Shown in pieces: positions 25,389 through 34,060 of a stretch of 64,000 nt of DNA. The position numbers and the translations under genes were made by a program. The stretch lies in the NCBI GenBank assembly GCA_036504735.1, contig DASXUQ010000001.1, forward strand, positions 21,916 through 85,915. Direction: 5' to 3'. A model generated the notes under the pieces. It worked only from the letters and a program-made list of their open reading frames with translations. It ran no database searches and was not told the origin of the DNA. Origin of the DNA: a bacterium (lineage in GTDB: Bacteria; Electryoneota; RPQS01). The stretch's first letter is position 1, and every line of letters begins with the position of its first letter.

Positions 25389-26809
25389 TACCGGACCAGC
25401 ACCACCTTCTTTACCTCCTGCAGCTCTTCGGTCTTCACGCGCAGGAAGTAGATGCCGGGGGGAAGGGCCCAGCCGTCGAAGATTTCGGTGTGGCTGCCGC
25501 TGCCGTACTCTTCGTCGGCCACGGTGCGGATCAATCGTCCGGTAGTGTCATAGACCGTGATGCTGGCCCATTGCCGGCGATTGAGGGTAAAGCTGGCCCA
25601 GTAGACATTGCCGAAGGAATCCAGCGGGTGATGGCGCTCGGAACGCTCGGGAAAGGGCGCCTGCGGGACAATGGACGCAGTCTCTGCGACGGGCGCATGC
25701 GGATCCACGAAGAAATCATAGATCCCCGCGGCAAATGGCGACGCGATGCGGCTCTCCCAATAGCCGTAGGGCCGTTCCCACCGCCGGTACCCCATGCCGT
25801 CATAAAAGGTGCGGTATTGAAACTCCCCCGCCTGATCAAAAAACCAGATTTCCATCTGCCGCGCCCGGTCGCCCAGCGAGACATTGAGCCGCGTCATGAG
25901 AAAGCCCGAGAGGGTCGGTTTCATCACCACCTGTTCCGCCGCATCACACCCCGAGTGACAGGAGCGCAGCCACAACGGCACCCCCGTGCTGTCCATCCGC
26001 ATCAGAAAATAGGTGCACGGCTCCGAAGGCGGATTGCGCAGCCCCGCCATCACAAACTCCCCGCCTTCGACCTGTTCGAAACCGTAAATCCGCTTCAGTC
26101 CCCGTAGCGGATAGGCTTTCGTCCAGCGCAGATTGCCCGCCGAATCCGTACGGAGAATGTGCAGCATCTCCACATTGGTGTCGCTGCGGCTCTGTCCCAC
26201 CATCAGGTAGCCGCGCCCCGCCTTCTGCACCGCCACCGCCCACTCCTCGCCCGGTTCGTCGTAAGTGTGCTTCCAAACCACATTGCCCCAGGCATTCAGC
26301 CGGATCAAGGCCACATTTGACCCGCCCGAGTCCGGCGGCGCCGTCCAGCCCGTCAGCACACAGCCGCCGTCTTCCAGCGGTTGAATGGCATGAAAGCCGC
26401 CCACCGTGTCATCGAATACCCGGTTCCAGACCGTGTCGCCCGCGCCGTTCACGCGCATCACAAACGCGTGTTCCGAATCCGCCGCCAGCGGCGCGGTGGT
26501 TCCCGCCAAAAGAAAGTCGCCCGCCGCCGTCTGCCGGGCATCTCGCACCCGCATCGGAAACGCGCCGCAATATTCGCGGCTCCACAGCACCTGCCCGCTG
26601 CTGTCCGTGAGCACCGCGCGCACGTCGTCACCGGAAGGCGACGCTTCCGTCCCTGCAAAGAAGTAGCCCTGATCCGCCGTGCGGCGAATCACGCCGGCCA
26701 CGCATTCGCCGGTGGCGCCAAAGGGCTGCACCCAGGCGGAATCTGCGCGGGACTGCGCCGTCGCCGTGGCCACAGGCAGCAGGATCATCCAGAAAAGAAC
26801 GATTCTCAT
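25388..26809 (-). CDS. Secreted repeat protein with C-terminal sorting module
   Basis: 473 aa. Signal peptide MRIVLFWMILLPVATATAQ. The body has about six 45-50-residue repeats of the type D-x-V-W-x-R-x(Y/F)...GGxVLTGxT...L(I/R)LNAxGxxxW, as in secreted beta-propeller-like proteins of FCB bacteria (compare the gene at 49098). The C-terminal 75 residues (ASITVYDTTGRLIRTVADEE...LPPGIYFLRVKTEELQEVKKVVLVR) are a FlgD/sorting-type module. Start chosen at 26809; the open frame to 26917 lacks a signal sequence. Divergent from the DUF3467 gene. Confidence 0.82.
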   Translation of the reverse strand: MRIVLFWMILLPVATATAQSRADSAWVQPFGATGECVAGVIRRTADQGYFFAGTEASPSGDDVRAVLTDSSGQVLWSREYCGAFPMRVRDARQTAAGDFLLAGTTAPLAADSEHAFVMRVNGAGDTVWNRVFDDTVGGFHAIQPLEDGGCVLTGWTAPPDSGGSNVALIRLNAWGNVVWKHTYDEPGEEWAVAVQKAGRGYLMVGQSRSDTNVEMLHILRTDSAGNLRWTKAYPLRGLKRIYGFEQVEGGEFVMAGLRNPPSEPCTYFLMRMDSTGVPLWLRSCHSGCDAAEQVVMKPTLSGFLMTRLNVSLGDRARQMEIWFFDQAGEFQYRTFYDGMGYRRWERPYGYWESRIASPFAAGIYDFFVDPHAPVAETASIVPQAPFPERSERHHPLDSFGNVYWASFTLNRRQWASITVYDTTGRLIRTVADEEYGSGSHTEIFDGWALPPGIYFLRVKTEELQEVKKVVLVR

Positions 26810-26922
26810 AAGACCTCGGCAGTTGACTTTCTTGCTGGAAATGCATTCCTTGTTCAAAGCTTCAAGGAAACTTTTCCGGCAGTCGCCGGGTTCACCAAAT
26901 AAACCCAATCTTCCCAAATCGT

Positions 26923-27249
26923 ATGATGCCTAACGAGCCTAAACCTCAACAAATCAACGTGCAACTGGACGAGAAGGTGGCGGAGGGGACCTATTCCAAC
27001 CTCGCCCTTATCGCCCACAGCCCGGCCGAGTTCTTCCTCGACTTCGCCCGCATGGTGCCCGGAACCGCCAAGGCCACCGTCCACACGCGCGTCATTATGA
27101 CTCCGGCCCATGTGAAATTCCTGATCAATGCGCTCAAGGAAAACGTCGACCGCTACGAGAAGCAGTTCGGCGAAATCAAGATGCACGGCGCCCCGACGGG
27201 GTCGGCCGGAGAATTCGGTTTCCGTCCCAGTTCGCCTGAAGAGAAGTAA
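26923..27249 (+). CDS. DUF3467 domain protein
   Basis: 108 aa, cytoplasmic. The sequence NVQLDEKVAEGTYSNLALIAHSPAEFFLDFARMVPG, then ARVIMTPAHVKFLINALKEN, is the DUF3467 family, a small conserved protein of unknown role common in FCB and Planctomycetes. Start at the first of two ATGs (MMPNEP). The next gene begins 28 bases downstream with its own strong ribosome-binding site, so the two may share a transcript. Confidence 0.88.
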   Translation: MMPNEPKPQQINVQLDEKVAEGTYSNLALIAHSPAEFFLDFARMVPGTAKATVHTRVIMTPAHVKFLINALKENVDRYEKQFGEIKMHGAPTGSAGEFGFRPSSPEEK

Positions 27250-27277
27250 TTCCATCCACCCTAAGGAGGATCCGGCT

Positions 27278-28759
27278 GTGTCTGCTACCCGCCTTGGCCT
27301 CATCGCGCTGCTTGCGCTTGCGGCGGGACTCTGCCTGTCCTGCAAGTCAGATAATAAGTTCATCGGCCCACCGCCACCGCCGCCTGCCGCGCCCAGCAGT
27401 CTGTATGACTACCAAACCACCCAAACCGGTGTGGTCCTGCGGTGGGAATACAATGCCAGTGACATCCAGGGCTTTCACATCTACGTGTCTCAGGATACCT
27501 CGGCGGCTTCCTTCGTCGTGGTGGATACCGTCGTTTCCATCAACCGTCAGGCCATCATTGACAGCCTGACACCCGGAACCACCTATTATTTTTACATCAC
27601 GGCCTTCAACCAGAACGGCGAATCCGCGCGCTCCAACGTGCGCCCCGTGCACACCGTTCCGCTGAATGGTCCCGGCACACCTAACCACGTTGAGGCTCTG
27701 CCCCTCGAGGGTAACATTGTGGAGGTGAGCTGGCAGACAACGGGCACGCTACCGGACAGCTTCCTGATCCAGCGGCATGACACCCTGTTCAACACCGCCT
27801 GGACCACCATCGGCTCGACGCCTGCCGACATCCGGACGTTTCTCGATTCTTCGGTCACCTATTTGACCCATTACTATTACCGAGTCGGCGGCAAGCGGTC
27901 TTCCACTATTGTCTGGAGCCTTGATTCGGCGCTGGCGGTCACGTTCGGTCCCGGCGCCATCAGTGCCCCGGAGAGCCTGCGCACGGAAGTGCATCTCGGT
28001 CTGGGCGTCATCTTGACCTGGGTAAATGTCACCCACAATGCCACCCGCATCGTCATCAGCCGTGGAACCGGCGGCAACCCTGCGGTAGCCATCGACACCG
28101 TCGCCGCGACGGCAACCTCCTATCTGGACACCCTCGGCCAGAACTTCGGGCTCTATAATTACCGTCTGCAAGCCATCAGTGACACCGCCAGTTCCCCGCT
28201 GACCCCGGCGGTGGAAGCGGACTACCGGCTCTGCTCCCCCGGCGCGATTCCGCTCTGCGTGGGCAACTTCTGGACCTATGATGTCACCGATACAGCCGGC
28301 GGCACCACGCTGCAGCGTACGGTCTCCGCGGCCATTTTCTTCGGCGGGCAGGATTTCTACCTGATCTCGCAGGATGAGCGCGGCATCACCGACAGCCTCT
28401 ATTATCTGCGCAATGACACTCTGGCCCGCGGCGTCGAAATGCTGCACTGGCCGCTGCTCGATACCGATCACCCGCAACTGCTCTTCAAGTATCCCGCCTT
28501 GCAGGTCGGGGACTCGTTCTTAGTGGATGGCCAGAAGGTCGAAGTGGTGATCGCCTCCCCCGGACAGGACAAGAACGTCAGCGGCACCGTCTATCATGGT
28601 GTACTCGCCTACGAGCGTTTCGTCTCCGCATCTTTCCGCATCATCTATTACATTGTACCCGGCACCGTCGGCATCATCAAGGAAGAGCACTACAACGGCC
28701 CCATCAGCCATCCCGCGCCCTCCAAGACCCTGAGCCTGCGCGCCTATCACGTAAGCTGA
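27278..28759 (+). CDS. Fn3-domain lipoprotein
   Basis: 493 aa. GTG start at 27278 with an AAGGAGG site 8 bases upstream; the frame is open earlier but overlaps the previous gene. Signal peptide VSATRLGLIALLALAAGLCLSC with lipobox. Three fibronectin type III-like domains follow (residues about 35-135, 135-225, 230-320; phrases VVLRWEYNASDIQGFHIYV, TPGTTYYFYITAFNQNGES, VEVSWQTTG, VILTWVNVTHNATRIVISRG), then a 170-residue C-terminal domain starting CSPGAIPLCVGNFWTYDV. Anchored in the outer membrane or periplasm; probably a surface or scaffold protein. Confidence 0.83.
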   Translation: MSATRLGLIALLALAAGLCLSCKSDNKFIGPPPPPPAAPSSLYDYQTTQTGVVLRWEYNASDIQGFHIYVSQDTSAASFVVVDTVVSINRQAIIDSLTPGTTYYFYITAFNQNGESARSNVRPVHTVPLNGPGTPNHVEALPLEGNIVEVSWQTTGTLPDSFLIQRHDTLFNTAWTTIGSTPADIRTFLDSSVTYLTHYYYRVGGKRSSTIVWSLDSALAVTFGPGAISAPESLRTEVHLGLGVILTWVNVTHNATRIVISRGTGGNPAVAIDTVAATATSYLDTLGQNFGLYNYRLQAISDTASSPLTPAVEADYRLCSPGAIPLCVGNFWTYDVTDTAGGTTLQRTVSAAIFFGGQDFYLISQDERGITDSLYYLRNDTLARGVEMLHWPLLDTDHPQLLFKYPALQVGDSFLVDGQKVEVVIASPGQDKNVSGTVYHGVLAYERFVSASFRIIYYIVPGTVGIIKEEHYNGPISHPAPSKTLSLRAYHVS

Positions 28760-28790
28760 CCGCAGCCGTTCGGCATCGTTCCTTCGAAAG

Positions 28791-28827
28791 CAGGGCGGGT
28801 TTTCACCCGCCCTGTTCTGTTTTTTTT
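28791..28827 (+). terminator. Strong intrinsic terminator after the Fn3 lipoprotein
   Basis: Perfect 10-bp stem CAGGGCGGGT / ACCCGCCCTG with TTTC loop and an eight-T run (TTCTGTTTTTTTTA). Placed between convergent genes. Confidence 0.88.
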
Positions 28828-29770
28828 ATATCCCGCGCGATTCAGTATGGGTTCGCCCCCACTCCTGCAGGAACAGCAACCCGCCTTCCATCGGCCCACC
28901 CGAAGGCTCGGCAAAGACAAAGGGCAAATTGCGCAGCCGGATCTCCTCTTCCATCAGCGGCTGCAAGTGGTAGCGGTGCTCCCACAGGCCGCCGATCACC
29001 ACCAGCGGAACATTCTGCGCTTCAGGCAGCAGTGTCTCCTGCAACCGCCCCGCCAGAGAGACCAGTTCAATCGCCGCGCGATTCATGATCTTAAAGGCTC
29101 CCAGGTCTTCCCGCACATAGCGGAACACCAGCGGGGCCAGTTTGGCCCAGCCTGACGGCCCCAGCCCTTCCTTATACACCTTGGTCAGAATCTGCGAGGC
29201 CAATTCGATTTCCAGAGCCTCCAGCACCGCCGCGTGCAACGGGCTGAGTTCGTCGCGCTCCCATTCGAGGAGGCAATGCCGCAGCGCTTCGCGTCCCAGC
29301 CATGCGCCGCTGCCCTCATCACCTAACAGCGGACCCCAGCCGCCCGCGCGGGTGAATTCGTGGCTGATGGGCGCACGGTAGAGGGCAATCGTTCCCGTGC
29401 CGGTAATCAGCAGAATGCCGTGCCGCCCGTCGGCAAACGCGCCGCGGTAGGCCAGTTCGGCATCCGTAATCACGCTCACCTCGCTGCCGGCAAACACCTG
29501 CGTGGCCGCGCCGAGGGCCGCATCGCGCTCCGGTTTGCGTCCCACTCCGGCCAATCCCAGCACCACCGAGACCGGCGCAGTCGTCCCCGGCAACCGCGAC
29601 TTCAAATCGCGCAGCGCCGCCGCCACTCCCTCCGCTCCCACGGCTCCGAAACTGGTGGGTCCCACGTCCACGGTGACCACGTCCTCGGGCGCCGCCGAAC
29701 CGTTCTCCGACCGTTTGATCAGCCATCCGCGTGTCTTCGTTCCTCCTCCATCCACAATCAGTACGGTCAT
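28826..29770 (-). CDS. BadF/BadG/BcrA/BcrD-type ATPase, N-acetylglucosamine kinase-like
   Basis: 314 aa, ASKHA fold. N-terminal phosphate loop LIVDGGGTKTRGWL, the second strand pair VVLGLAGVGRKPER, ITDAELAYRGAF with the catalytic Asp, LITGTGTIALYR, and GGWGPLLGDEGSGAWLGREAL, which is diagnostic for eukaryotic-type GlcNAc kinases and related muropeptide-sugar kinases. Likely phosphorylates an amino sugar salvaged from cell wall or glycans. Its start overlaps the stop of the adjacent lipoprotein gene by 4 bases, linking it to the four-lipoprotein operon. Confidence 0.85.
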   Translation of the reverse strand: MTVLIVDGGGTKTRGWLIKRSENGSAAPEDVVTVDVGPTSFGAVGAEGVAAALRDLKSRLPGTTAPVSVVLGLAGVGRKPERDAALGAATQVFAGSEVSVITDAELAYRGAFADGRHGILLITGTGTIALYRAPISHEFTRAGGWGPLLGDEGSGAWLGREALRHCLLEWERDELSPLHAAVLEALEIELASQILTKVYKEGLGPSGWAKLAPLVFRYVREDLGAFKIMNRAAIELVSLAGRLQETLLPEAQNVPLVVIGGLWEHRYHLQPLMEEEIRLRNLPFVFAEPSGGPMEGGLLFLQEWGRTHTESRGI

Positions 29771-30591
29771 TGACTCACTCCGTTTTCGATGATGGTTTGC
29801 GGCAGAAGATAGCCCAGGTCATGCAAGTCCTGCTGGGCATGGTTCAGCGCATTGTCTATCGTCACTCGCGCTCGTTGTTGGATGCCGCCCATGTATGCCG
29901 GATCCAGATCCAGGGACTGCGCCCACGGTGTAATCGCTTCGTCCAGTTGCGACGCCAGCAGCGTGGCGGTGCCCGGATTCACCTCCGGCAGATTTTCCAG
30001 CAACCGCCGCAGCACTACCGGCCAGAAGAGCAGGTTCCGTGCTCCCGAACGGTAATTCACCAGAGCCTGCTGTGCGCGGATTTCCGGCCCGCGGGGGATC
30101 AGCGTGTCCGGGCCGACCGGGGTCAACAACGGTTTCAGGTAATTGGCCGACTGCATCTGCGTATTCATGGCCGTGATCTGGTTGCTGATCTGCCGCGCAA
30201 TCTCCGCAAACAGCAACTTGCCCGTGTCGCGCCACTCGCGATCCGGTTCGTGCTTCTTCTGCTGATAGACCGCCCCGCACACCAGCCCGGCCTGTACCAG
30301 AATATCCAGATCGTCCGCGTGGTTTTCCTCGTTGGGCCGCAGCCGCACCTCTTCTACAGAAGAGCGCGCAAACTCGTGCCACAGATCCATGCGATTGGCG
30401 TTTTCATTCAAGAGCGACAGCGCCAGGGCGCGCGCGGAGTCCGCCTGCCCGGCCAGACGCAGGTCCCGGACCTCGTTGACGCGCTTCTCGCGGCCGCAAC
30501 CGGCCACCAGAAGCAGGGCCAGAATCAGGATCATGCCCGCACCGATTGGCCGCGCGATGCGCGGCCCGGGTGTTCCGCTGAAGGGTGTCAC
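29767..30591 (-). CDS. Tandem lipoprotein family member 4 (last of four)
   Basis: 274 aa. Lipobox LLVAGC near residue 32 (GTG start at 30591 gives a long n-region; an internal ATG at 30534 would give a short one). The N-terminal 90 residues follow the layout of the other three: VRDLRLAGQADSARALALSLL, NRMDLWHEF, then LVQAGLVCGAVYQQKKHEPDREW, a two-helix TPR-like hairpin with two Cys-bearing or Ala-rich helices. The C terminus LHDLGYLLPQTIIENG is the shared end motif. Lies 3 bases after gene 3 and overlaps the kinase. Family not recognised. Confidence 0.83.
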   Translation of the reverse strand: MTPFSGTPGPRIARPIGAGMILILALLLVAGCGREKRVNEVRDLRLAGQADSARALALSLLNENANRMDLWHEFARSSVEEVRLRPNEENHADDLDILVQAGLVCGAVYQQKKHEPDREWRDTGKLLFAEIARQISNQITAMNTQMQSANYLKPLLTPVGPDTLIPRGPEIRAQQALVNYRSGARNLLFWPVVLRRLLENLPEVNPGTATLLASQLDEAITPWAQSLDLDPAYMGGIQQRARVTIDNALNHAQQDLHDLGYLLPQTIIENGVSQ

Positions 30592-30594
30592 GGT

Positions 30595-31359
30595 TTACTC
30601 GAGTATGGTGTTGCCAAGGATCGTTTCCGCCTGAAAATAGCCGAGGTCATCGAGGTCCTGCACCGCCGCGGCAATCTGCTTGCTCGTCGCGGCGCTCGCC
30701 CGGTCGCGCTGCGCCTGCACCTGGCTCATCGTGATATTCGAATTAATGCCCATCTGGCTGACGCGCGCGTCATACTCCTGGGCGTTCTTCGAAAAGTCTA
30801 TCGAAACCACCGGGCCGAGCTGCTGGGCAAAGACCATCAGCGGCACGGTGTTCTTCACCACCCACTGCATCCCGTCGGTATCCACAAAGCGTTCCGGGTC
30901 GATATCAGAATGTCCCAGCCGTTCGAGCGTCACCTTCCCCCGCGCCGTTGAGATCGACACTCCACCGAGGCCTGTCGTCGCCAGTTCCATCGCCCGCAAC
31001 ACCGTCTGTGATGCCACCGCGAGCCACGGCTCGTCGAGCTTCCCCTTGTTGTGCTCGCTCATGGCGGCGCAGATCAGCGCCGCCTCCACGGCATAGCGGT
31101 AGGGCTCGTTCTCCGGAGGCACCGCGCGCTCCCGCGCCAGCACGATATCCGTCGCGGCCAGTTCCCGCCAAAGCCGCAGGTTTTTCGGTTCCTTTTGCAG
31201 TTCCGCTATGGCCATCTCCCGTGCGGCGTCGGCCTTGCGCTCCAGCCGCAACGCCGCGACCTCCTTGGCCACGCGGTTGGTCGAACAACCGTTCAGCGCC
31301 AGACTGCCCATCAGCAGCAGCGCGATACAAACATGCGCGAAAACACGGATCATTTTCAT
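30595..31359 (-). CDS. Tandem lipoprotein family member 3
   Basis: 254 aa from the ATG at 31359 (GGAGAACC upstream; the frame is open to 31377). Lipobox LALNGC. Same layout: VAALRLERKADAAREMAIAEL, LRLWRELAATDIVLARE, VEAALICAAMSEHNKGKLDEPW, then a variable middle and LDDLGYFQAETILGNTILE at the end. Probably attached to the inner face of the outer membrane or outer face of the inner membrane. Function unknown. Confidence 0.85.
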   Translation of the reverse strand: MKMIRVFAHVCIALLLMGSLALNGCSTNRVAKEVAALRLERKADAAREMAIAELQKEPKNLRLWRELAATDIVLARERAVPPENEPYRYAVEAALICAAMSEHNKGKLDEPWLAVASQTVLRAMELATTGLGGVSISTARGKVTLERLGHSDIDPERFVDTDGMQWVVKNTVPLMVFAQQLGPVVSIDFSKNAQEYDARVSQMGINSNITMSQVQAQRDRASAATSKQIAAAVQDLDDLGYFQAETILGNTILE

Positions 31360-31392
31360 CGAGGTTCTCCCCGGCAATGCCGTAGTAGGTGA

Positions 31393-32205
31393 CTATTCCG
31401 CGAGCCGGTTGCTCAGAAGGGTGCGCGCATCAAAATGGTGGTGCTCGGCCAGATCATTCCGCGCCGCGTCAAAGGCAACGGCGGCGGCCTTTCGCCCCTT
31501 GTCCCGTTGCAAATCCACAAAGGCCGCACTCAGATTGGAATGGGAGGCCGCCCACAGCAGCTTCTGCTCTATTTGATTCAGATTCACCGCCGCCACTTTC
31601 GGATTGTCGCAGGGCAGATGCCGGAAAAGTTCCATCAGCATCGCGGTCTGTTGAATGATCTCTCCCGCCGTCTCCGGATCCACATAGGTCTCGAACACAT
31701 CCGGATTCGATCCCTGTGGCCTCACGGTCAGCGGCTGATCGTCCGGATCCTCGAGATCCCGCGGCAGATAGCCCGGCGGATCATACGGCACTCTGCCGAA
31801 GTTGTCAATCGGCAGACGGCTCACCAGATGGTTTGCCCAGTTGCTTGTCTCCGCTGCGCTGCTGACGCCCGCTCCGTTCCACTCGCGGTCTAAAAGACCT
31901 TTCTTGTACTCGTTATACGCACCGCAAATCAGCGCGGCTTCAACCAGATAGGGCAGTGGATCTTCCTGCGCCTCCACAGCCGAGGCGGCCCGTCGGCCCA
32001 GTTGGACATCCGTGATCGCCAACTCGCGCCAGACATCCATCTGTTTGGAATTCTCCTTCAGCTCATCGATGGCCCGGTCTCTTGCCATACTGACGCTGCC
32101 CGACATGCGCATCTGCGCAATATCCTCAGCCGTCCGGTCCAGCTTACAGCCGGCGATCAAAGCCGGCAGAACCATCAGCAGCAACGCGCCATGTCTAAGA
32201 CTCAT
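31393..32205 (-). CDS. Tandem lipoprotein family member 2
   Basis: 270 aa, signal peptide MSLRHGALLLMVLPALIAGC with lipobox LIAGC. Shared family blocks: IAQMRMSGSVSMARDRAIDEL, MDVWRELAITDVQLG, LVEAALICGAYNEYKKGLLDREW, and the end LAEHHHFDARTLLSNRLAE. The middle carries a Pro/Asp-rich insert (VPYDPPGYLPRDLEDPDDQP). Minus-strand operon, 33 bases after the stop of member 3 in genome order, same transcript direction. Confidence 0.85.
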   Translation of the reverse strand: MSLRHGALLLMVLPALIAGCKLDRTAEDIAQMRMSGSVSMARDRAIDELKENSKQMDVWRELAITDVQLGRRAASAVEAQEDPLPYLVEAALICGAYNEYKKGLLDREWNGAGVSSAAETSNWANHLVSRLPIDNFGRVPYDPPGYLPRDLEDPDDQPLTVRPQGSNPDVFETYVDPETAGEIIQQTAMLMELFRHLPCDNPKVAAVNLNQIEQKLLWAASHSNLSAAFVDLQRDKGRKAAAVAFDAARNDLAEHHHFDARTLLSNRLAE

Positions 32206-32242
32206 ATCATGACTCCCCGTACATCATAGCGCTCGGACACAG

Positions 32243-33169
32243 TTACTCCAAAAGTGAAAGCTTTGAAACAGTCTCGGGCTCAAAATGGCCCTTTGTATCG
32301 AGATCCTTCTGAGCGGCCATCAGTGCGGCAACCACCGCCGTTCTTGCGGCGGCCCGGTGGTTCATTACAAATCCCGTCGTCAGGTTCGAATGCTCCGTCG
32401 CCGCCGCCAGCTTTTCGGTCATCTTCTTTACCGCTCGGGAGACTCGCATCGGATCGTCGGTGGGGAGCCGCTCTAAGAGCGTTATCAGCACGCCGAGGTT
32501 GTGAATATCCACCCCCGCAGCGGTTGAATCGAAGTAAGTCGCCGGAATCTCTTTGCCTTCCAGTTCCCAGCGGCGCTTGTACGTCTCGATTTGCTCGGAC
32601 GTCGCGTCCGGAAGGTGTACATCGAGGACCCGGCCATCATTCTCGTACCGCACCTGCCGTCGGGGCCGCACTCCCCATTCCTCTTCGCGCAGCATTTCCG
32701 GAGTCGGTCCCGATCCACGCGGCGGCCCCAGCAATCCCGCATCCACGGGACGGTCGCTGGGTTTCCGTTCGAAACGGCCGGCAAGCTGATCGGCCTGCCT
32801 GGTGATTTCCTCTGCTACGGACCGGCCAATCCAACTCCAGTCAAAATCCAGTCTGTCTTTCCGGTGGTCATACATCGCGGCGCACAGCAGCGCGGCTTCG
32901 GTCAGATTCGCCAGAGGATCTTCCTCCGTCACCTCTGCGTTCTGCTGGGCCAGTTCCAGTTGGGTCGCTGCCAATTCACGCCACACCGCCATCCGCTCCG
33001 GCCTCTGCTGCAACGCGTCAACCGCCTTCTGTTTGGCCGCGACCACCTGGCCGTCTTTGCGCAGCGACGCGATTTTGCGTGGCGTGCGGTCCAGAACTTC
33101 CAGCGCATCGCAACCGGCCAGCAGCAGGGAGACGCCGATCAATGCGCTGAAACCCCATCTGAGGGTCAT
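32243..33169 (-). CDS. Tandem lipoprotein family member 1 (first of four)
   Basis: 308 aa, longest member. Signal peptide MTLRWGFSALIGVSLLLAGC with lipobox LLAGC. Shared blocks: IASLRKDGQVVAAKQKAVDAL, MAVWRELAATQLELAQQ, LTEAALLCAAMYDHRKDRLDFDW, and LDTKGHFEPETVSKLSLLE at the end. The middle insert is rich in Arg/Pro/Glu. It is the promoter-proximal gene of the run of four plus the sugar kinase. The conserved Trp (WRELA) and Cys/Ala pair (AALxCxA) occur in all four or nearly all. Confidence 0.85.
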   Translation of the reverse strand: MTLRWGFSALIGVSLLLAGCDALEVLDRTPRKIASLRKDGQVVAAKQKAVDALQQRPERMAVWRELAATQLELAQQNAEVTEEDPLANLTEAALLCAAMYDHRKDRLDFDWSWIGRSVAEEITRQADQLAGRFERKPSDRPVDAGLLGPPRGSGPTPEMLREEEWGVRPRRQVRYENDGRVLDVHLPDATSEQIETYKRRWELEGKEIPATYFDSTAAGVDIHNLGVLITLLERLPTDDPMRVSRAVKKMTEKLAAATEHSNLTTGFVMNHRAAARTAVVAALMAAQKDLDTKGHFEPETVSKLSLLE

Positions 33170-33248
33170 GCGCTCGACCTCCGGTGAATTGAGACGGTTC
33201 CGATCTATCCGATCTAAATGTCACGATTTTTCGTGAATTCTGCAAGTG

Positions 33249-33277
33249 AAAAGACCGGCCCTAAGACCGGTCTTTTT
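33249..33277 (-). terminator. Terminator between GyrI-like gene and lipoprotein operon
   Basis: AAAAGACCGG / CCGGTCTTTT, 10-bp stem with CCTAAGA-type loop, T/A tracts on both sides, so it can act in both directions. It ends the transcript of the GyrI-like genes and isolates the four-lipoprotein operon. Confidence 0.75.
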
Positions 33278-33301
33278 CTCCAAATGCCTGTAAAAGGTCC
33301 A

Positions 33302-33949
33302 CTATCGGCCAGAACCGGGAGGATCATTGCCGTCCGCGTGGGGCTGGGCCATTCGCCGTACGGGCCAGCGGATTTCCGCCACATCATCACTCGGCACCGG
33401 TTTGGCGCGCGTACCGTTCACATAGACTTCCATAAAGGGTCCCGCCGGAGCATAGCCCCGGGAGAAGATCCACTTTCCTAAAGAATCGCGTAGCGCGGCA
33501 CGGTCATCCAGAGATCCTTGATGCCGCACCACCGCCGAGGTTGTGGCAGGCAGCCGCTCAATGGTGACCAGGTTTTTGCCTCCGGCGTTTTCCGCCACCG
33601 GATAGCCGATCTTACACGTCATGTTCTGCGGCGGCGTGGTTTGCGGGTCTTCATTGAACACCACAAAGCTCGGGCCGGCGGGGCGGCCTCCCTCTTTCAT
33701 CCAGCGCGCCAGCTTCTCATATCCATTGGTCAACATTATCTCTACGGCTTGCCTCACACCGCTTGCGCCAGCCGCCCAGCCATGTTTCGGAACATAATCC
33801 GCCGCCCTTACGGTGACGGTCGCCGCCGTCAAAGGCGGCACCGCGCGGATCACCATTTCGCCGATGCTGCTGGGTCTAACCTGCTCTTCGGCCTGAGCCA
33901 CTCCCATAAACAACAAGATAACCACCGAAACCATCCACCACCACTTCAT
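33302..33949 (-). CDS. Exported GyrI-like/effector-binding domain protein
   Basis: 215 aa from the ATG at 33949 (GGAG 6 bases upstream). Signal peptide MKWWWMVSVVILLFMGVAQA. The rest resembles the GyrI-like (AraC effector-binding, SRPBCC-related SOUL/GyrI) fold: MVIRAVPPLTAATVTVRA, a middle GPSFVVFNEDP with CKIGYPV, and AEIRWPV at the end. These domains bind small molecules; export to the periplasm is less common. Paralogue of the next gene. Separated from it by a terminator-like hairpin. Confidence 0.78.
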   Translation of the reverse strand: MKWWWMVSVVILLFMGVAQAEEQVRPSSIGEMVIRAVPPLTAATVTVRAADYVPKHGWAAGASGVRQAVEIMLTNGYEKLARWMKEGGRPAGPSFVVFNEDPQTTPPQNMTCKIGYPVAENAGGKNLVTIERLPATTSAVVRHQGSLDDRAALRDSLGKWIFSRGYAPAGPFMEVYVNGTRAKPVPSDDVAEIRWPVRRMAQPHADGNDPPGSGR

Positions 33950-34000
33950 GCACCACTCCGGTTTGAATAAATAGACACCTCTATTCAACGCAATAAAGGC

Positions 34001-34030
34001 AAAAACCGATCCTGTGACAGACCGGTTTTT
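34001..34030 (-). terminator. Terminator between the two GyrI-like genes
   Basis: AAAAACCG at 34001-34008 pairs with CGGTTTTT at 34023-34030, with a T-rich continuation on the minus strand. Confidence 0.6.
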
Positions 34031-34060
34031 GATTCAACAGACCCGAATGTCGTAATAGTC

